Origin: Streptoverticillium olivoreticuli subsp. olivoreticuli
GTDB taxonomy: Bacteria; Actinomycetota; Actinomycetes; Streptomycetales; Streptomycetaceae
NCBI RefSeq assembly: GCF_003391135.1
Contig: NZ_CP031455.1
Location: 1,798,001-1,862,000, forward strand
Length of the DNA stretch: 64,000 nt
Direction: 5' to 3'
A program made the position numbers and the translations under genes. Shown here piece by piece: positions 1 through 13,650 of the stretch (positions are counted from its first letter, which is position 1; each line of letters begins with the position of its first letter). The notes under the pieces were generated by a model that saw nothing but the letters and a program-made list of their open reading frames with translations, did not search any database and was not told where the DNA came from.

Positions 1-6050
<6,050 letters not shown>

Positions 6051-6141
6051 CACGTCAGGCGCGGTCGCTGGGGGGACAACTGGCTGCCACAAAACATCAA
6101 CGGCGCTCCCGGTCCGAAATCGGAGATCACTTCGAGTACCG

Positions 6142-6156
6142 CGCTCATCGTGAGCG
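6142..6156. promoter_or_regulatory. Inverted repeat in the PKS/thioesterase divergent promoter region
   Basis: Six-base arms CGCTCA and TGAGCG are separated by three bases. The site lies about 90 bp upstream of the PKS start and 185 bp upstream of the thioesterase, inside a 291-bp noncoding stretch. It could be an operator for a cluster regulator. No matching copy was seen elsewhere in the cluster, so assignment to a particular protein is open. Confidence 0.35.
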
Positions 6157-6341
6157 GGGTCTCTAAAGGGGAGCCAAACCCCGCCTTGCCGCCTGGCGCT
6201 TTAGTCCGGCGCTATGGGCTGCGGTCAGCATCGGGCGCGATCGGCACCGGTGCGCCCCGGGCGGTCCGGGCCGGCACAGGCGGCAGATCCGCGGCGCGCT
6301 GCGCGGAGATTCCGCGGCACGGCGGGACGAGAGGGAGGGCC

Positions 6342-7148
6342 ATGGACAGGGGCACGGCACAAGCGGCTTGGGGAACCGGGACCGGGGAGTGGCTGCGCCG
6401 CTACCACGAGACCGCGCGGGCGCCGGTGCGGCTGGTGTGCTTCCCGTTCGCGGGCGGCTCGGCGAGTTACTACTTCGGCCTCTCGCGCCTGCTCTCGCCC
6501 GGCGTCGAGGTCCTGGCCGTGCAGTACCCGGGGCGGCAGGACCGGCATCGCGAGCCGTGTCTGGAGTCGGTGGCCGGCCTCGCCCATGGCGTAGTGGCCC
6601 AGCTCCCCTCGGACGGCAAGCCCTTCGCCCTGTTCGGGCACAGCCTGGGTGCCATCGTGGCCTTCGAGGTCGCGCGGCGGCTCCAGGGGCCGGCCGGCCC
6701 CGGCCGCCCTGTGCACCTGTTCGCCTCCGGGGGCATCGCGCGGCCCTACCGGCCGGAGGGCTCGGCGGAGGTGCTCGGCGACGGGGACATCCTGGCGCAC
6801 CTGCGGGCGCTGGGCGGCACCGATGAGAGGTTCTTCGCCAGCGAGGAGCTGCAGGACCTGATCCTGCCCGCGCTGCGGGCCGACTACCGGGCCGTCGCCG
6901 CGTACGAGCCTCCCGGTCCCGAGCGTCTCGGCTGCCCGATCACGGCACTGATCGGGGACGCGGACGAGCGGACCTCGCCCGAGGAGGCGGCCGCTTGGCA
7001 GGAGCGCGCCGGCGGCGCCTTCGACCTCCATGTGCTGCCCGGCGGGCACTTCTATCTCGACGACTGCCAGGAGCAGGTGGCCGGCATCGTCGCCGACGCC
7101 TTGGGCGCGGACCGCCCGGCGGCGGCCCCGGCACGTACGGGCAACTGA
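6342..7148 (+). CDS. Type II (editing) thioesterase
   Basis: This 268-residue alpha/beta hydrolase belongs to the discrete thioesterase family that accompanies modular PKS and NRPS systems, removing aberrant acyl groups from carrier proteins. The N-terminus carries the typical LVCFPFAGGSASYY signature. The nucleophile is the serine of GHSLG (about residue 108), the acid lies in the GDADERTS loop and the histidine in GGHFYLDD near the end, so the triad is complete. ATG 6342 is preceded at close range by a GAGGGAGG ribosome binding site. Longer in-frame extension upstream is low-complexity and unrelated. The gene is divergent from the PKS and shares its control region. A free thioesterase of this type does not release the final product, which fits the separate release set at 9.8-13.6 kb. 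Confidence 0.93.
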   Translation: MDRGTAQAAWGTGTGEWLRRYHETARAPVRLVCFPFAGGSASYYFGLSRLLSPGVEVLAVQYPGRQDRHREPCLESVAGLAHGVVAQLPSDGKPFALFGHSLGAIVAFEVARRLQGPAGPGRPVHLFASGGIARPYRPEGSAEVLGDGDILAHLRALGGTDERFFASEELQDLILPALRADYRAVAAYEPPGPERLGCPITALIGDADERTSPEEAAAWQERAGGAFDLHVLPGGHFYLDDCQEQVAGIVADALGADRPAAAPARTGN

Positions 7149-7157
7149 CGGCCGGAG

Positions 7158-7197
7158 TCCCCGGCGCGCCCCGCCGGGGGCCGGGGCGCGCCGGGGA
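7158..7197. terminator. Strong hairpin downstream of the type II thioesterase
   Basis: A perfect 15-bp GC stem (7158-7172 with 7183-7197) with a 10-nt loop starts ten bases after the thioesterase stop. It lies between converging genes (thioesterase and TetR), so it can stop transcription from both sides. There is no U-run, as is common in Streptomyces. Confidence 0.8.
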
Positions 7198-7246
7198 GGG
7201 GACCGTGCGCGCCGGCCGGGGGATCGAGCAGCGCACAGTCGTCCGG

Positions 7247-7292
7247 GGCACCGCGAGTCCCGCCGGGGTTTGTCCGGGACTCGCGGGGTGCC
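7247..7292. terminator. Second hairpin in the thioesterase/TetR convergent gap
   Basis: The inner arms CCGCGAGTCCC (7251-7261) and GGGACTCGCGG (7276-7286) are perfectly complementary. Outer GGCACC/GGTGCC arms (7247-7252, 7287-7292) can pair in an alternative register. Together with the hairpin at 7158 it fills the 244-bp gap between two convergent genes, where I see no gene. Confidence 0.6.
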
Positions 7293-7392
7293 GTGCGCGG
7301 CGGGCGGTGGCGTGCCGCCGCGCACGGCTGTCGGTCGGGGGCGAGGGGGATGCCCCCGCCCCATGCGGTGGCTGTTCGGTGCCGGCCCGCGG

Positions 7393-8004
7393 TCAGGGCC
7401 GCAGGTCCTCCAGGCAGAACAGCGCTTCGTCCAGGGCTTGGGCGAAGTCCATCTCCGGATCCTTCGCCCACTCCAACGAGACCTGGAGCATCACACCGAA
7501 CACCGCCCCGGTGTAGGCGCGCACCGAGGCGTCCTTCGGGTCGCGGCCGGCCCGCTTGGCGACCTGCTCGGACATGACTTCCATGGTCCGGCTCATGTTG
7601 CCCAGGCTGGCCCCCCACAGCTCCGGCTCGGAGATGATGAGCACCCACCGCTCCCGCTGCAGGGCCAGTTCCTCCGCGGAGATGTCCTTCAGCATCGATC
7701 TGATCGTCTGGCGCTCCGCCTGGATCGGCGTGAGGTCGGGCGACTGTTCCTGGAGCATCATCGCGAAGGGCAGGTCGTAGTCGTGTGAGAAGACCAGATC
7801 CTGCTTGGTCGCGAAGTAGCGGAAGACGGTGCTGGGAGCGACCTCGGCGGCCTCGGCGATCTGCTCGATGGTCGTGGCCGTGTAGCCCTGTTCCCTGAAC
7901 AACCGCACCGCCTCCCGCTGGATTGCGGCCTTGGTCCTGGCCTTCTTGCGTTCTCTCAGGCCAGGCACCGTTTTGGCCTGGTCAGACTGCGTCTGCGACT
8001 TCAT
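7393..8004 (-). CDS. TetR-family transcriptional regulator of the adjacent exporter
   Basis: This 203-residue protein has an N-terminal TetR helix-turn-helix of typical form (QREAVRLFREQGYTATTIEQ followed by IAEAAEVAPSTVFRYFATKQ) and a helical ligand-binding C-terminal domain. ATG 8004 was chosen because upstream sequence in the same frame is out-of-frame exporter sequence. The start lies 23 bp inside the 3' end of the MFS gene, so the two are one translationally coupled operon with the exporter first. The likely role is to repress the operon until the exported compound binds. Repeats of GAGAGT at the operon promoter are the candidate binding sites. Confidence 0.9.
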   Translation of the reverse strand: MKSQTQSDQAKTVPGLRERKKARTKAAIQREAVRLFREQGYTATTIEQIAEAAEVAPSTVFRYFATKQDLVFSHDYDLPFAMMLQEQSPDLTPIQAERQTIRSMLKDISAEELALQRERWVLIISEPELWGASLGNMSRTMEVMSEQVAKRAGRDPKDASVRAYTGAVFGVMLQVSLEWAKDPEMDFAQALDEALFCLEDLRP

Positions 8005-9517
8005 GATCAGATTTTGCGGTTCCGGTGGCGCTCTCACCAACATGACGCGGCAACCACACCATGGCGAGCAGTACGCCGAACAGGCCGAGGCCGCCGGATA
8101 CCACCAGGACGACGTCCAGTCCGTGGACGAACGCGGACCGCACCGAGTCGGCGAGCGCGGAGGACTTGGCCGCGCGGGCCACGGCCAGGCCGCCGAAGAC
8201 GGAGTCCTTGACCGCCGCCTGCGCATGTTCGGGCAGGTCGGCGACATCGAGCTTGCCGCGGTAGCCGGAGTTCAGGATGGACCCCAGGATGGCCGCGCCG
8301 AAGCTTCCGCCGAGCGTACGGATCGACTGGTTGACGCCCGCGCCGACGCCCGCGCTCTCCGTCGACAGCGCGCCGAGCGCCGCGTCCATGGCGGTGGGCA
8401 GCGCGAAGCCGAGGCCCAGGCCGTACGCGGCGGTCCACGCGGCCGCGAGGCCGGTGCCGCTTCCGGTGCCCGTGGTGGCGCCGTAGAACAGGGCGGCGGC
8501 GAGGAGCGTGAGGCCCAGGCCGACCGCGGTCTTCGGTCCCATCGCCTTGGCGAGCCTGCCGGCGACCGAGACACCCACGAGCAGGCCGCCGACCATCGGC
8601 AGCAGCCGGAAACCGCTGCCCATCGCGTCGGTGCCCAGGATCGCCTGGTAGTACTGCGGCATCGTGAACAGCACGCCGAACATGGTGAAGTTGATCACCG
8701 TGCCCAGCATGGTGCCGGAGGTGAACCGGGCCGAGCGGAAGAGCGACAGGTCGACCAGCGGATCGGCCACCCGCTTCTCCCAGAGCACGAACACGACGAG
8801 GGCGAGCAGGCCGCCGAGCAGCGGCGCCAGTGTGGTGACGTCCCCCCAGCCCTTCTCGCCGCCCTGGATCACTCCATAGGTCATCGCGGCCAGGCCGACG
8901 CTGGAGAACACCAGGCCGCCCAGGTCGAACCGCTTGGCCTCCTTGGCCTTCGACTCCGGCAGCCAGGCGGACACCGCCAGGAAGGCGAGGATCACCACCG
9001 GCACATTGATCAGGAACACCGCTCCCCACCAGAAGTGGTTGAGGAGGTAGCCACCCAGGATCGGGCCGAGCGGATAGGCGAGCATCGCCGCACCCGCCAC
9101 CGCGCCGATCGCCTTGGGACGCTCCTCGTCGGAGAACATCACCGGCAGCAGCGACAGCGTGGTCGGCATGATCAGGGCGGCGCCCAGGCCGAGCACCGCA
9201 CGCGCGGCGATGAACGTGCCCGAGGACGTGGAATAGGAGCAGGCCAGCGAGGCCAACCCGAAGATCACCAGGGCGGTGAGCAGCACCTTCTTGCGCCCGT
9301 ACCGGTCTCCGAGCATGCCGGCCGGGATCATCCCGGCCGCGAACACCAGCGTGTACGACGTGACGAACCACTGCAGCTGGACGTTGTTCGCGCCCAGGTC
9401 ACCGGCCATGGCCGGCAGGGCCAGGCTCAGGATCGTCACATCGAAGCCCACGACCAGGGACGCAAGCACGAGAGCACCGACGGCCCACCACCTGCGCGCA
9501 CCCAGATCTGCTGACAC
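7982..9517 (-). CDS. DHA2-family MFS drug/proton antiporter
   Basis: This 511-residue membrane protein has about 14 predicted transmembrane segments, the size of the DHA2 (14-TMS) branch of the major facilitator superfamily. The motif after TM2, GDRYGRKK, and the first-helix motif around VGFDVTILSLALPA are typical. It starts at GTG 9517 with an AGGAGGTGG ribosome binding site at 9525-9533. It should pump the cluster product or a related toxic compound out of the cell using proton motive force. Polyether clusters carry a self-resistance exporter of this class (MonT in monensin), and that is the role I infer. The partner TetR gene overlaps its 3' end. Confidence 0.92.
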   Translation of the reverse strand: MSADLGARRWWAVGALVLASLVVGFDVTILSLALPAMAGDLGANNVQLQWFVTSYTLVFAAGMIPAGMLGDRYGRKKVLLTALVIFGLASLACSYSTSSGTFIAARAVLGLGAALIMPTTLSLLPVMFSDEERPKAIGAVAGAAMLAYPLGPILGGYLLNHFWWGAVFLINVPVVILAFLAVSAWLPESKAKEAKRFDLGGLVFSSVGLAAMTYGVIQGGEKGWGDVTTLAPLLGGLLALVVFVLWEKRVADPLVDLSLFRSARFTSGTMLGTVINFTMFGVLFTMPQYYQAILGTDAMGSGFRLLPMVGGLLVGVSVAGRLAKAMGPKTAVGLGLTLLAAALFYGATTGTGSGTGLAAAWTAAYGLGLGFALPTAMDAALGALSTESAGVGAGVNQSIRTLGGSFGAAILGSILNSGYRGKLDVADLPEHAQAAVKDSVFGGLAVARAAKSSALADSVRSAFVHGLDVVLVVSGGLGLFGVLLAMVWLPRHVGESATGTAKSDHEVADAV

Positions 9518-9567
9518 GAGAGTCCACCTCCTAACGAGAGTTCAATGTCTTGTCGGAGCGTACTCTC
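9518..9567. promoter_or_regulatory. GAGAGT repeat array at the exporter promoter (candidate TetR operator)
   Basis: GAGAGT occurs at 9518-9523 and 9536-9541, and its complement ACTCTC at 9562-9567. The outer pair of the last two copies forms a 32-bp inverted repeat. The array sits directly upstream of the GTG start and around the ribosome binding site of the MFS gene, so a bound repressor would block initiation. The 246-bp gap also holds the promoter of the divergent thioesterase-like gene. Confidence 0.5.
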
Positions 9568-9763
9568 ATTTTCTCGTCCGTGTACCCCCGGGCGCCCGCA
9601 CCATCGGCATCGAGGTGGCGTGAGCTCTCCTTGCGAACACCGGGAAGCCCTCGGCAAGATGTCCGGACCCGGCCACGCCGTCGCCACGGCACGGCGCGCC
9701 CGTGGCCCGTGCCGCCCGGCCGCGCTCTCCTTGCTTCACTTCCCCCTATCGAGGGACCCCTCT

Positions 9764-10636
9764 GTGAAGAACCTCCGTATCCCCGTGTCGAAGACCGTCT
9801 CCCTGAACGTCCGGCACCGGCCCGCAGACGGACCGGAAGCCACGGGCCGCCCCTTCGTACTGCTGCACGGCATGCTGTCGAACGCCCGGATGTGGGACGA
9901 GGTCGCCGAACGCCTCGCCGCCGCCGGGCATCCGGTCCACGCCGTCGACCAGCGCGGCCACGGCGCCTCCGACGCGCCGGCGGACGGGTACGAGCACGCC
10001 GCCGTCGTCATGGACCTGGTCGAGGTCTTCGCCGCCCTCGGCCTGGAGCACGCCCTCGTGGCCGGGCACTCCTGGGGCGGGCACCTGGCCCTGCGCCTGG
10101 CCGCCGAACACCCGCACCTGGCAGCCGGGTTGGCCCTGGTCGACGGCGGCTGGTACGAGTTCGACGGGCCGGTGATGCGCGCCTTCTGGGAGCGCACCGC
10201 CGATATCGTCCGGCGCGCGCAGGAGGGCACCACCAGCGCCGCGGACATGCGCGCCTACCTCCGCAGCACGCACCCCGACTGGTCCCCCGCCGCCGTCGAG
10301 GCGCGCCTGGCCGACTACCACGTCGGCCCTGACGGCCTGCTGGTTCCCCGTATGACGGCGACGCAGGTCATGTCGATCGTCGAAAGCCTTCAGCGCGAGT
10401 CCCCCGCCGACTGGTATCCCAAGATCACCGTGCCGGTCGTGCTCCTGCCCGTCATACCGGCCCTGCCCCAACTCGCCGACCAGGTACGCGCGTGGGTGGC
10501 CGCCGCCGAGGCCGCCCTGGAGCGGGTGAGCGTGCGCTGGTACCCCGGCTCCGGCCACGACCTGCACGCCGGCGCCCCCGGCCGGGTCGCCGACGACCTC
10601 CTCCGGCTGGCCCGGGACGTCCCACCGCCCCGCTGA
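9764..10636 (+). CDS. Alpha/beta-hydrolase thioesterase, probable MonCII/NanE-type polyether chain-releasing enzyme
   Basis: This 290-residue alpha/beta hydrolase has the oxyanion strand LLHGMLSN and the nucleophile elbow GHSWGG (Ser103, Trp104). The usual acidic residue after strand 7 is absent (region VVLLPVIPALPQ). Instead an Asp sits at 127 in ALVDGGW, 24 residues after the serine, and the histidine is 265 or 268 in PGSGHDLHAG. From memory, NanE of nanchangmycin uses Ser96, Asp120 and His261 with a functional Trp97, the same unusual spacing and Ser-Trp pair. That family hydrolyses the finished polyether from a discrete ACP. GTG 9764 follows a GAGGGA ribosome binding site; a longer frame upstream lacks one and covers the divergent promoter. 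The gene lies just upstream of the KSX-ACPX pair. A generic ester or epoxide hydrolase is the alternative. Confidence 0.72.
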   Translation: MKNLRIPVSKTVSLNVRHRPADGPEATGRPFVLLHGMLSNARMWDEVAERLAAAGHPVHAVDQRGHGASDAPADGYEHAAVVMDLVEVFAALGLEHALVAGHSWGGHLALRLAAEHPHLAAGLALVDGGWYEFDGPVMRAFWERTADIVRRAQEGTTSAADMRAYLRSTHPDWSPAAVEARLADYHVGPDGLLVPRMTATQVMSIVESLQRESPADWYPKITVPVVLLPVIPALPQLADQVRAWVAAAEAALERVSVRWYPGSGHDLHAGAPGRVADDLLRLARDVPPPR

Positions 10637-10683
10637 CCCCGCGCGGCGGGCGCCGGGCGCGGGCGACAAGGCGGGAGTTAGAT

Positions 10684-10695
10684 CCGCTTAAGCGG
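10684..10695. promoter_or_regulatory. Perfect 12-bp palindrome upstream of the discrete KS gene
   Basis: CCGCTTAAGCGG lies 95 bp before the GTG start of the KS gene, in the 153-bp gap after the thioesterase. It is a plausible operator. No second copy was found in the window. Confidence 0.35.
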
Positions 10696-10789
10696 CCGCG
10701 GCGACCCTGGCTGCGGCAGCGTGCGGTTCACGCCTGCCCACCCGCCCTGCTCGAGGCTTCACGCGCGACAAGGAAGGCTGACCATCCCC

Positions 10790-13228
10790 GTGGCGAACGA
10801 AGAGAAGCTGGTCGAGTACCTCAAGTGGACCACCGAGGAGCTGCATCGGACGCAGCAGCGGCTGCGCGACGTCGAGGCGGCCCGACACGAGCCGGTCGCC
10901 GTCGTCGCCATGGCCTGCCGGCTGCCCGGCGGGACCCGGACCCCAGAGGATCTGTGGGAGCTGGTCGCCGAAGGGCGGGACGCCGTCACCGGGTTCCCCG
11001 ACGACCGCGCCTGGGACATCCCCGAGGAGCCCCCGTACGCCGAGCTCGGCGGCTTCCTCCCGGACGCGACCGGCTTCGACGCGGGCTTCTTCGACATCAG
11101 CCCCACCGAGGCCGTGGCCACCGAGCCCCTGCAGCGGCTCATGCTCCAGCTCGCCTGGGAGACCGTCGAGCGCGGCCGCATCGCCCCGCACACCTTGCGC
11201 TCCACCCTCACCGGCGTCTACGTCGGCGCCACCGGGCACGACTACGCGACGCGGCTGGAGAGCGCACCCGACGAGCTCCTGCCCTACCTGGGCGGCGGCA
11301 CCTCCGGCAGCCTCGTCTCCGGCCGTATCGCCTACGCGCTCGGCCTGGAGGGCCCCGCGATCACCGTGGACACGGCCTGCTCGTCCTCCCTGGTCGCGAT
11401 CCACCTGGCCTGCCAGGCCCTGCGCCGCGGCGAGTGCCGTCTGGCCCTCGCCGGCGGGGGCACCGTCATGTCCACCCCGCACACCTTCCACGCCTTCGCC
11501 CACCAGAAGTCCCTGGCCGCCGACGGGCGTTGCAAGCCCTTCGCCGCGGCGGCGGACGGCATGGGCATGGCGGAGGGCGCCGCCCTGATCCTCCTGGAGC
11601 GCCTCGGTGACGCCCAGGCGAACGGCCACCCCGTGCTCGCCGTCATCCGGGGTTCCGCCCTGAACCAGGACGGCGCCGCCTACGGTCTCGCCGCCCCCAA
11701 CGGCCCCTCCCAGCAGCACGTCATCCGGGCCGCCCTCGCGGACGCCCGGCTCACCCCGGACCAGATCGACGCCGTCGAGGCCCACGGGACGGGCACTCCC
11801 ATCGGCGACGCCATCGAGGCCCAGGCCCTCATCGCCGCCTACGGCGCCCACCGCCCCCGGGAACAGCCCCTGTGGCTCGGGTCCGTCAAGTCCAACACCG
11901 GGCACACGCAAGGCGCCGCCGGTACCGCCGCCCTCATCAAGATGGTCAAGGCCCTGCAGCACGGCACCCTTCCCCCCACGCTCCACGTCGACCGCCCCAC
12001 GCCCCTCGCCATGTGGAAGAAGGGGGCGGTGCGGCTGCTCACCGACGCGGTCGACTGGCCCCGCCACGACCGCCCCCGCCGCGCCGGCATCTCCGCGTTC
12101 GCCACATCCGGCACCAACGCCCACCTCATCATCGAGGAGCCCCCCGCGCCGGCCGGAGCAGCCGCACACACCGTCCCGTCCGCGCGTCCCGTGGCCTGGC
12201 CCCTGTCCGCCCGTACGCCCGAGGCCCTCAGGGCCCAGGCGAAGGCCCTCGTCGCCCATCTGGCCGCCGCGGACCCGGCACCCGCCCCCGCCGAGGTCGG
12301 CTACTCCCTGGCCGCCACGCGCACCCCCTTCGAACACCGCGCCGTCCTCGTCGGCACCGAGTACCACCGACTGCTCGCCGCAGCCGAGGCGCTGGCCGCC
12401 GGAGGCGACCACCCCGGCCTCGCCCTGAGCGCTCCCGACGACACCCCGAAGAAGGTCACCTGGTACTTCGGCGCCGAGGCCCCCGCGTCGCTCGGCGTCG
12501 ACCTCCGCACCCACATCCCGGTCTTCGCCGCCGCCTTCGACGAGGTCTGCGCCCTCCTCGACACACACCTTGCCGACCCTCTGCCGCCCAGCCCCCTCGA
12601 CTCCCCCCGTCCCGGTCACCTTCAGCCCCTCCTCTTCGCCCTGCAGACCGCGCTCGCCCGGCTGCTCGTAGAAGCCGGGGTCCGTCCCCACACGCTCGTC
12701 GGCGACGGCGTCGGCCACATCGCCGCCGCGCACACCGCCCACGTCCTCACCCTCGACGACGCGTGCCGCCTGGCGGCCGCCCACGCCCAGGCCACCGCCG
12801 ACCCCGCGCGGCCACCCACCGCGGAGACGTACAAACCCGTCCTGGACCAGGTCACGTTCCAGCCCCCCGCACTCACGCTGACCACCACCGCCCCGGTGGA
12901 CGCCACCCTCACCACGCCCGCCTACTGGCACCACCACCTCAACTCCCCTTCTCCCATCTCACCCCCCACTCCCGACACGCACGCGCTGCTCCACTTGGGC
13001 TCCTCACCTCAGGGCACCCCCGCGGCACACGGCCTGCTCGACGGCCGACCGACTGCCACCGAGGCCCTGTTGACCGCCCTCGCGCGTCTCCACACCACCG
13101 GCACCACCGTCGACTGGACCCCCCTCCTGCAATACGCCCCCGACCCGCACACCGTCGACCTCCCGACATATCCCTTCCAGACCACTTGCTACTGGCTGCA
13201 CGACCACACCACCGCCACCACCGCCTGA
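10790..13228 (+). CDS. Discrete ketosynthase with inactive, truncated AT (KSX-like)
   Basis: This 812-residue protein starts with a coiled-coil docking segment (about residues 2-30, beginning [11 protein letters not shown]), so it can accept a chain from the C-terminus of another PKS. The KS is complete: Cys197 in VDTACSSSL, then EAHGTGT and the [10 protein letters not shown] histidine. The following AT is degenerate. Its active-site GHSxGE has become GDGVGH with Gly640 in place of Ser, the second half is shortened, and there is no KR, ACP or TE. It ends in a post-AT linker (PTYPFQ). It therefore cannot load an extender unit and is expected to transfer a chain without condensing. This is the design of KSX in polyether clusters (MonKSX, NanA11), which moves the finished polyketide to a separate ACP. 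The ribosome binding site AAGGAAGG is rather distant from GTG 10790. Confidence 0.8.
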   Translation: MANEEKLVEYLKWTTEELHRTQQRLRDVEAARHEPVAVVAMACRLPGGTRTPEDLWELVAEGRDAVTGFPDDRAWDIPEEPPYAELGGFLPDATGFDAGFFDISPTEAVATEPLQRLMLQLAWETVERGRIAPHTLRSTLTGVYVGATGHDYATRLESAPDELLPYLGGGTSGSLVSGRIAYALGLEGPAITVDTACSSSLVAIHLACQALRRGECRLALAGGGTVMSTPHTFHAFAHQKSLAADGRCKPFAAAADGMGMAEGAALILLERLGDAQANGHPVLAVIRGSALNQDGAAYGLAAPNGPSQQHVIRAALADARLTPDQIDAVEAHGTGTPIGDAIEAQALIAAYGAHRPREQPLWLGSVKSNTGHTQGAAGTAALIKMVKALQHGTLPPTLHVDRPTPLAMWKKGAVRLLTDAVDWPRHDRPRRAGISAFATSGTNAHLIIEEPPAPAGAAAHTVPSARPVAWPLSARTPEALRAQAKALVAHLAAADPAPAPAEVGYSLAATRTPFEHRAVLVGTEYHRLLAAAEALAAGGDHPGLALSAPDDTPKKVTWYFGAEAPASLGVDLRTHIPVFAAAFDEVCALLDTHLADPLPPSPLDSPRPGHLQPLLFALQTALARLLVEAGVRPHTLVGDGVGHIAAAHTAHVLTLDDACRLAAAHAQATADPARPPTAETYKPVLDQVTFQPPALTLTTTAPVDATLTTPAYWHHHLNSPSPISPPTPDTHALLHLGSSPQGTPAAHGLLDGRPTATEALLTALARLHTTGTTVDWTPLLQYAPDPHTVDLPTYPFQTTCYWLHDHTTATTA

Positions 13229-13246
13229 CACACCACAGGAGCATTC

Positions 13247-13564
13247 ATGACCAGCACCCCCGACACCTCGGACCAGGACGCCGCCGAGATCGAGCAGCAG
13301 CTCGCCGCCGCCACCCCCGAGCAGCGCGAGAGGCTCCTCACCGACACCATCCGCACCCAGGCGGGCGCGCTCCTCGACACCTCGCTCGCCGACGACGGCA
13401 ACTTCCTCGAGAACGGCCTCAACTCCCTCGCCGCCCTCGAACTCGCCAAGAACCTCATGGTGTTGACCGGCATGGAGATCCCCATGGTCGCCATAGTCGA
13501 GCACCCCACCCCCGCCCGGCTCGCCCACTACCTCGGCCAGGAGCTCACGCACGCCACTTCGTGA
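13247..13564 (+). CDS. Discrete acyl carrier protein (ACPX-like)
   Basis: This is a 105-residue acyl carrier protein with the phosphopantetheine-binding serine at residue 60 in GLNSLAALEL. The usual Asp before that Ser is Asn. The flanking sequence resembles modular PKS ACPs rather than fatty-acid ACPs, including the C-terminal PTPARLAHYL helix. It starts at ATG 13247 after a good AGGAG site, 18 bp downstream of the KS gene, so the two are co-transcribed. In polyether pathways such a free ACP carries the full-length chain while epoxidation and ring formation take place, before hydrolysis. That role is inferred here from gene order and domain loss in the KS. Confidence 0.85.
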   Translation: MTSTPDTSDQDAAEIEQQLAAATPEQRERLLTDTIRTQAGALLDTSLADDGNFLENGLNSLAALELAKNLMVLTGMEIPMVAIVEHPTPARLAHYLGQELTHATS

Positions 13565-13583
13565 TCGCAGCGCGCGGCCGGAT

Positions 13584-13614
13584 CCATGGGCGCCCCGGGA
13601 CAGGGCGCTCATGG
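13584..13614. terminator. Bidirectional hairpin at the PKS cluster border
   Basis: A 12-bp stem (13584-13595 with 13603-13614, one G-U pair) with a 7-nt loop lies 20 bp after the ACP stop and 36 bp before the stop of the convergent phosphatase gene. It ends transcription of the polyketide genes and marks the change to housekeeping sequence. Confidence 0.8.
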
Positions 13615-13650
13615 CCACGCGTCGAGGAGTCGTCGGGCGCCCGAAGTGCG

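Noticed and set aside
9545..9763. A 73-codon N-terminal extension of the NanE-like thioesterase
   Set aside because: It covers the divergent promoter and the repeat array, is Arg/Ser/Pro-rich and precedes a conserved start with its own ribosome binding site.
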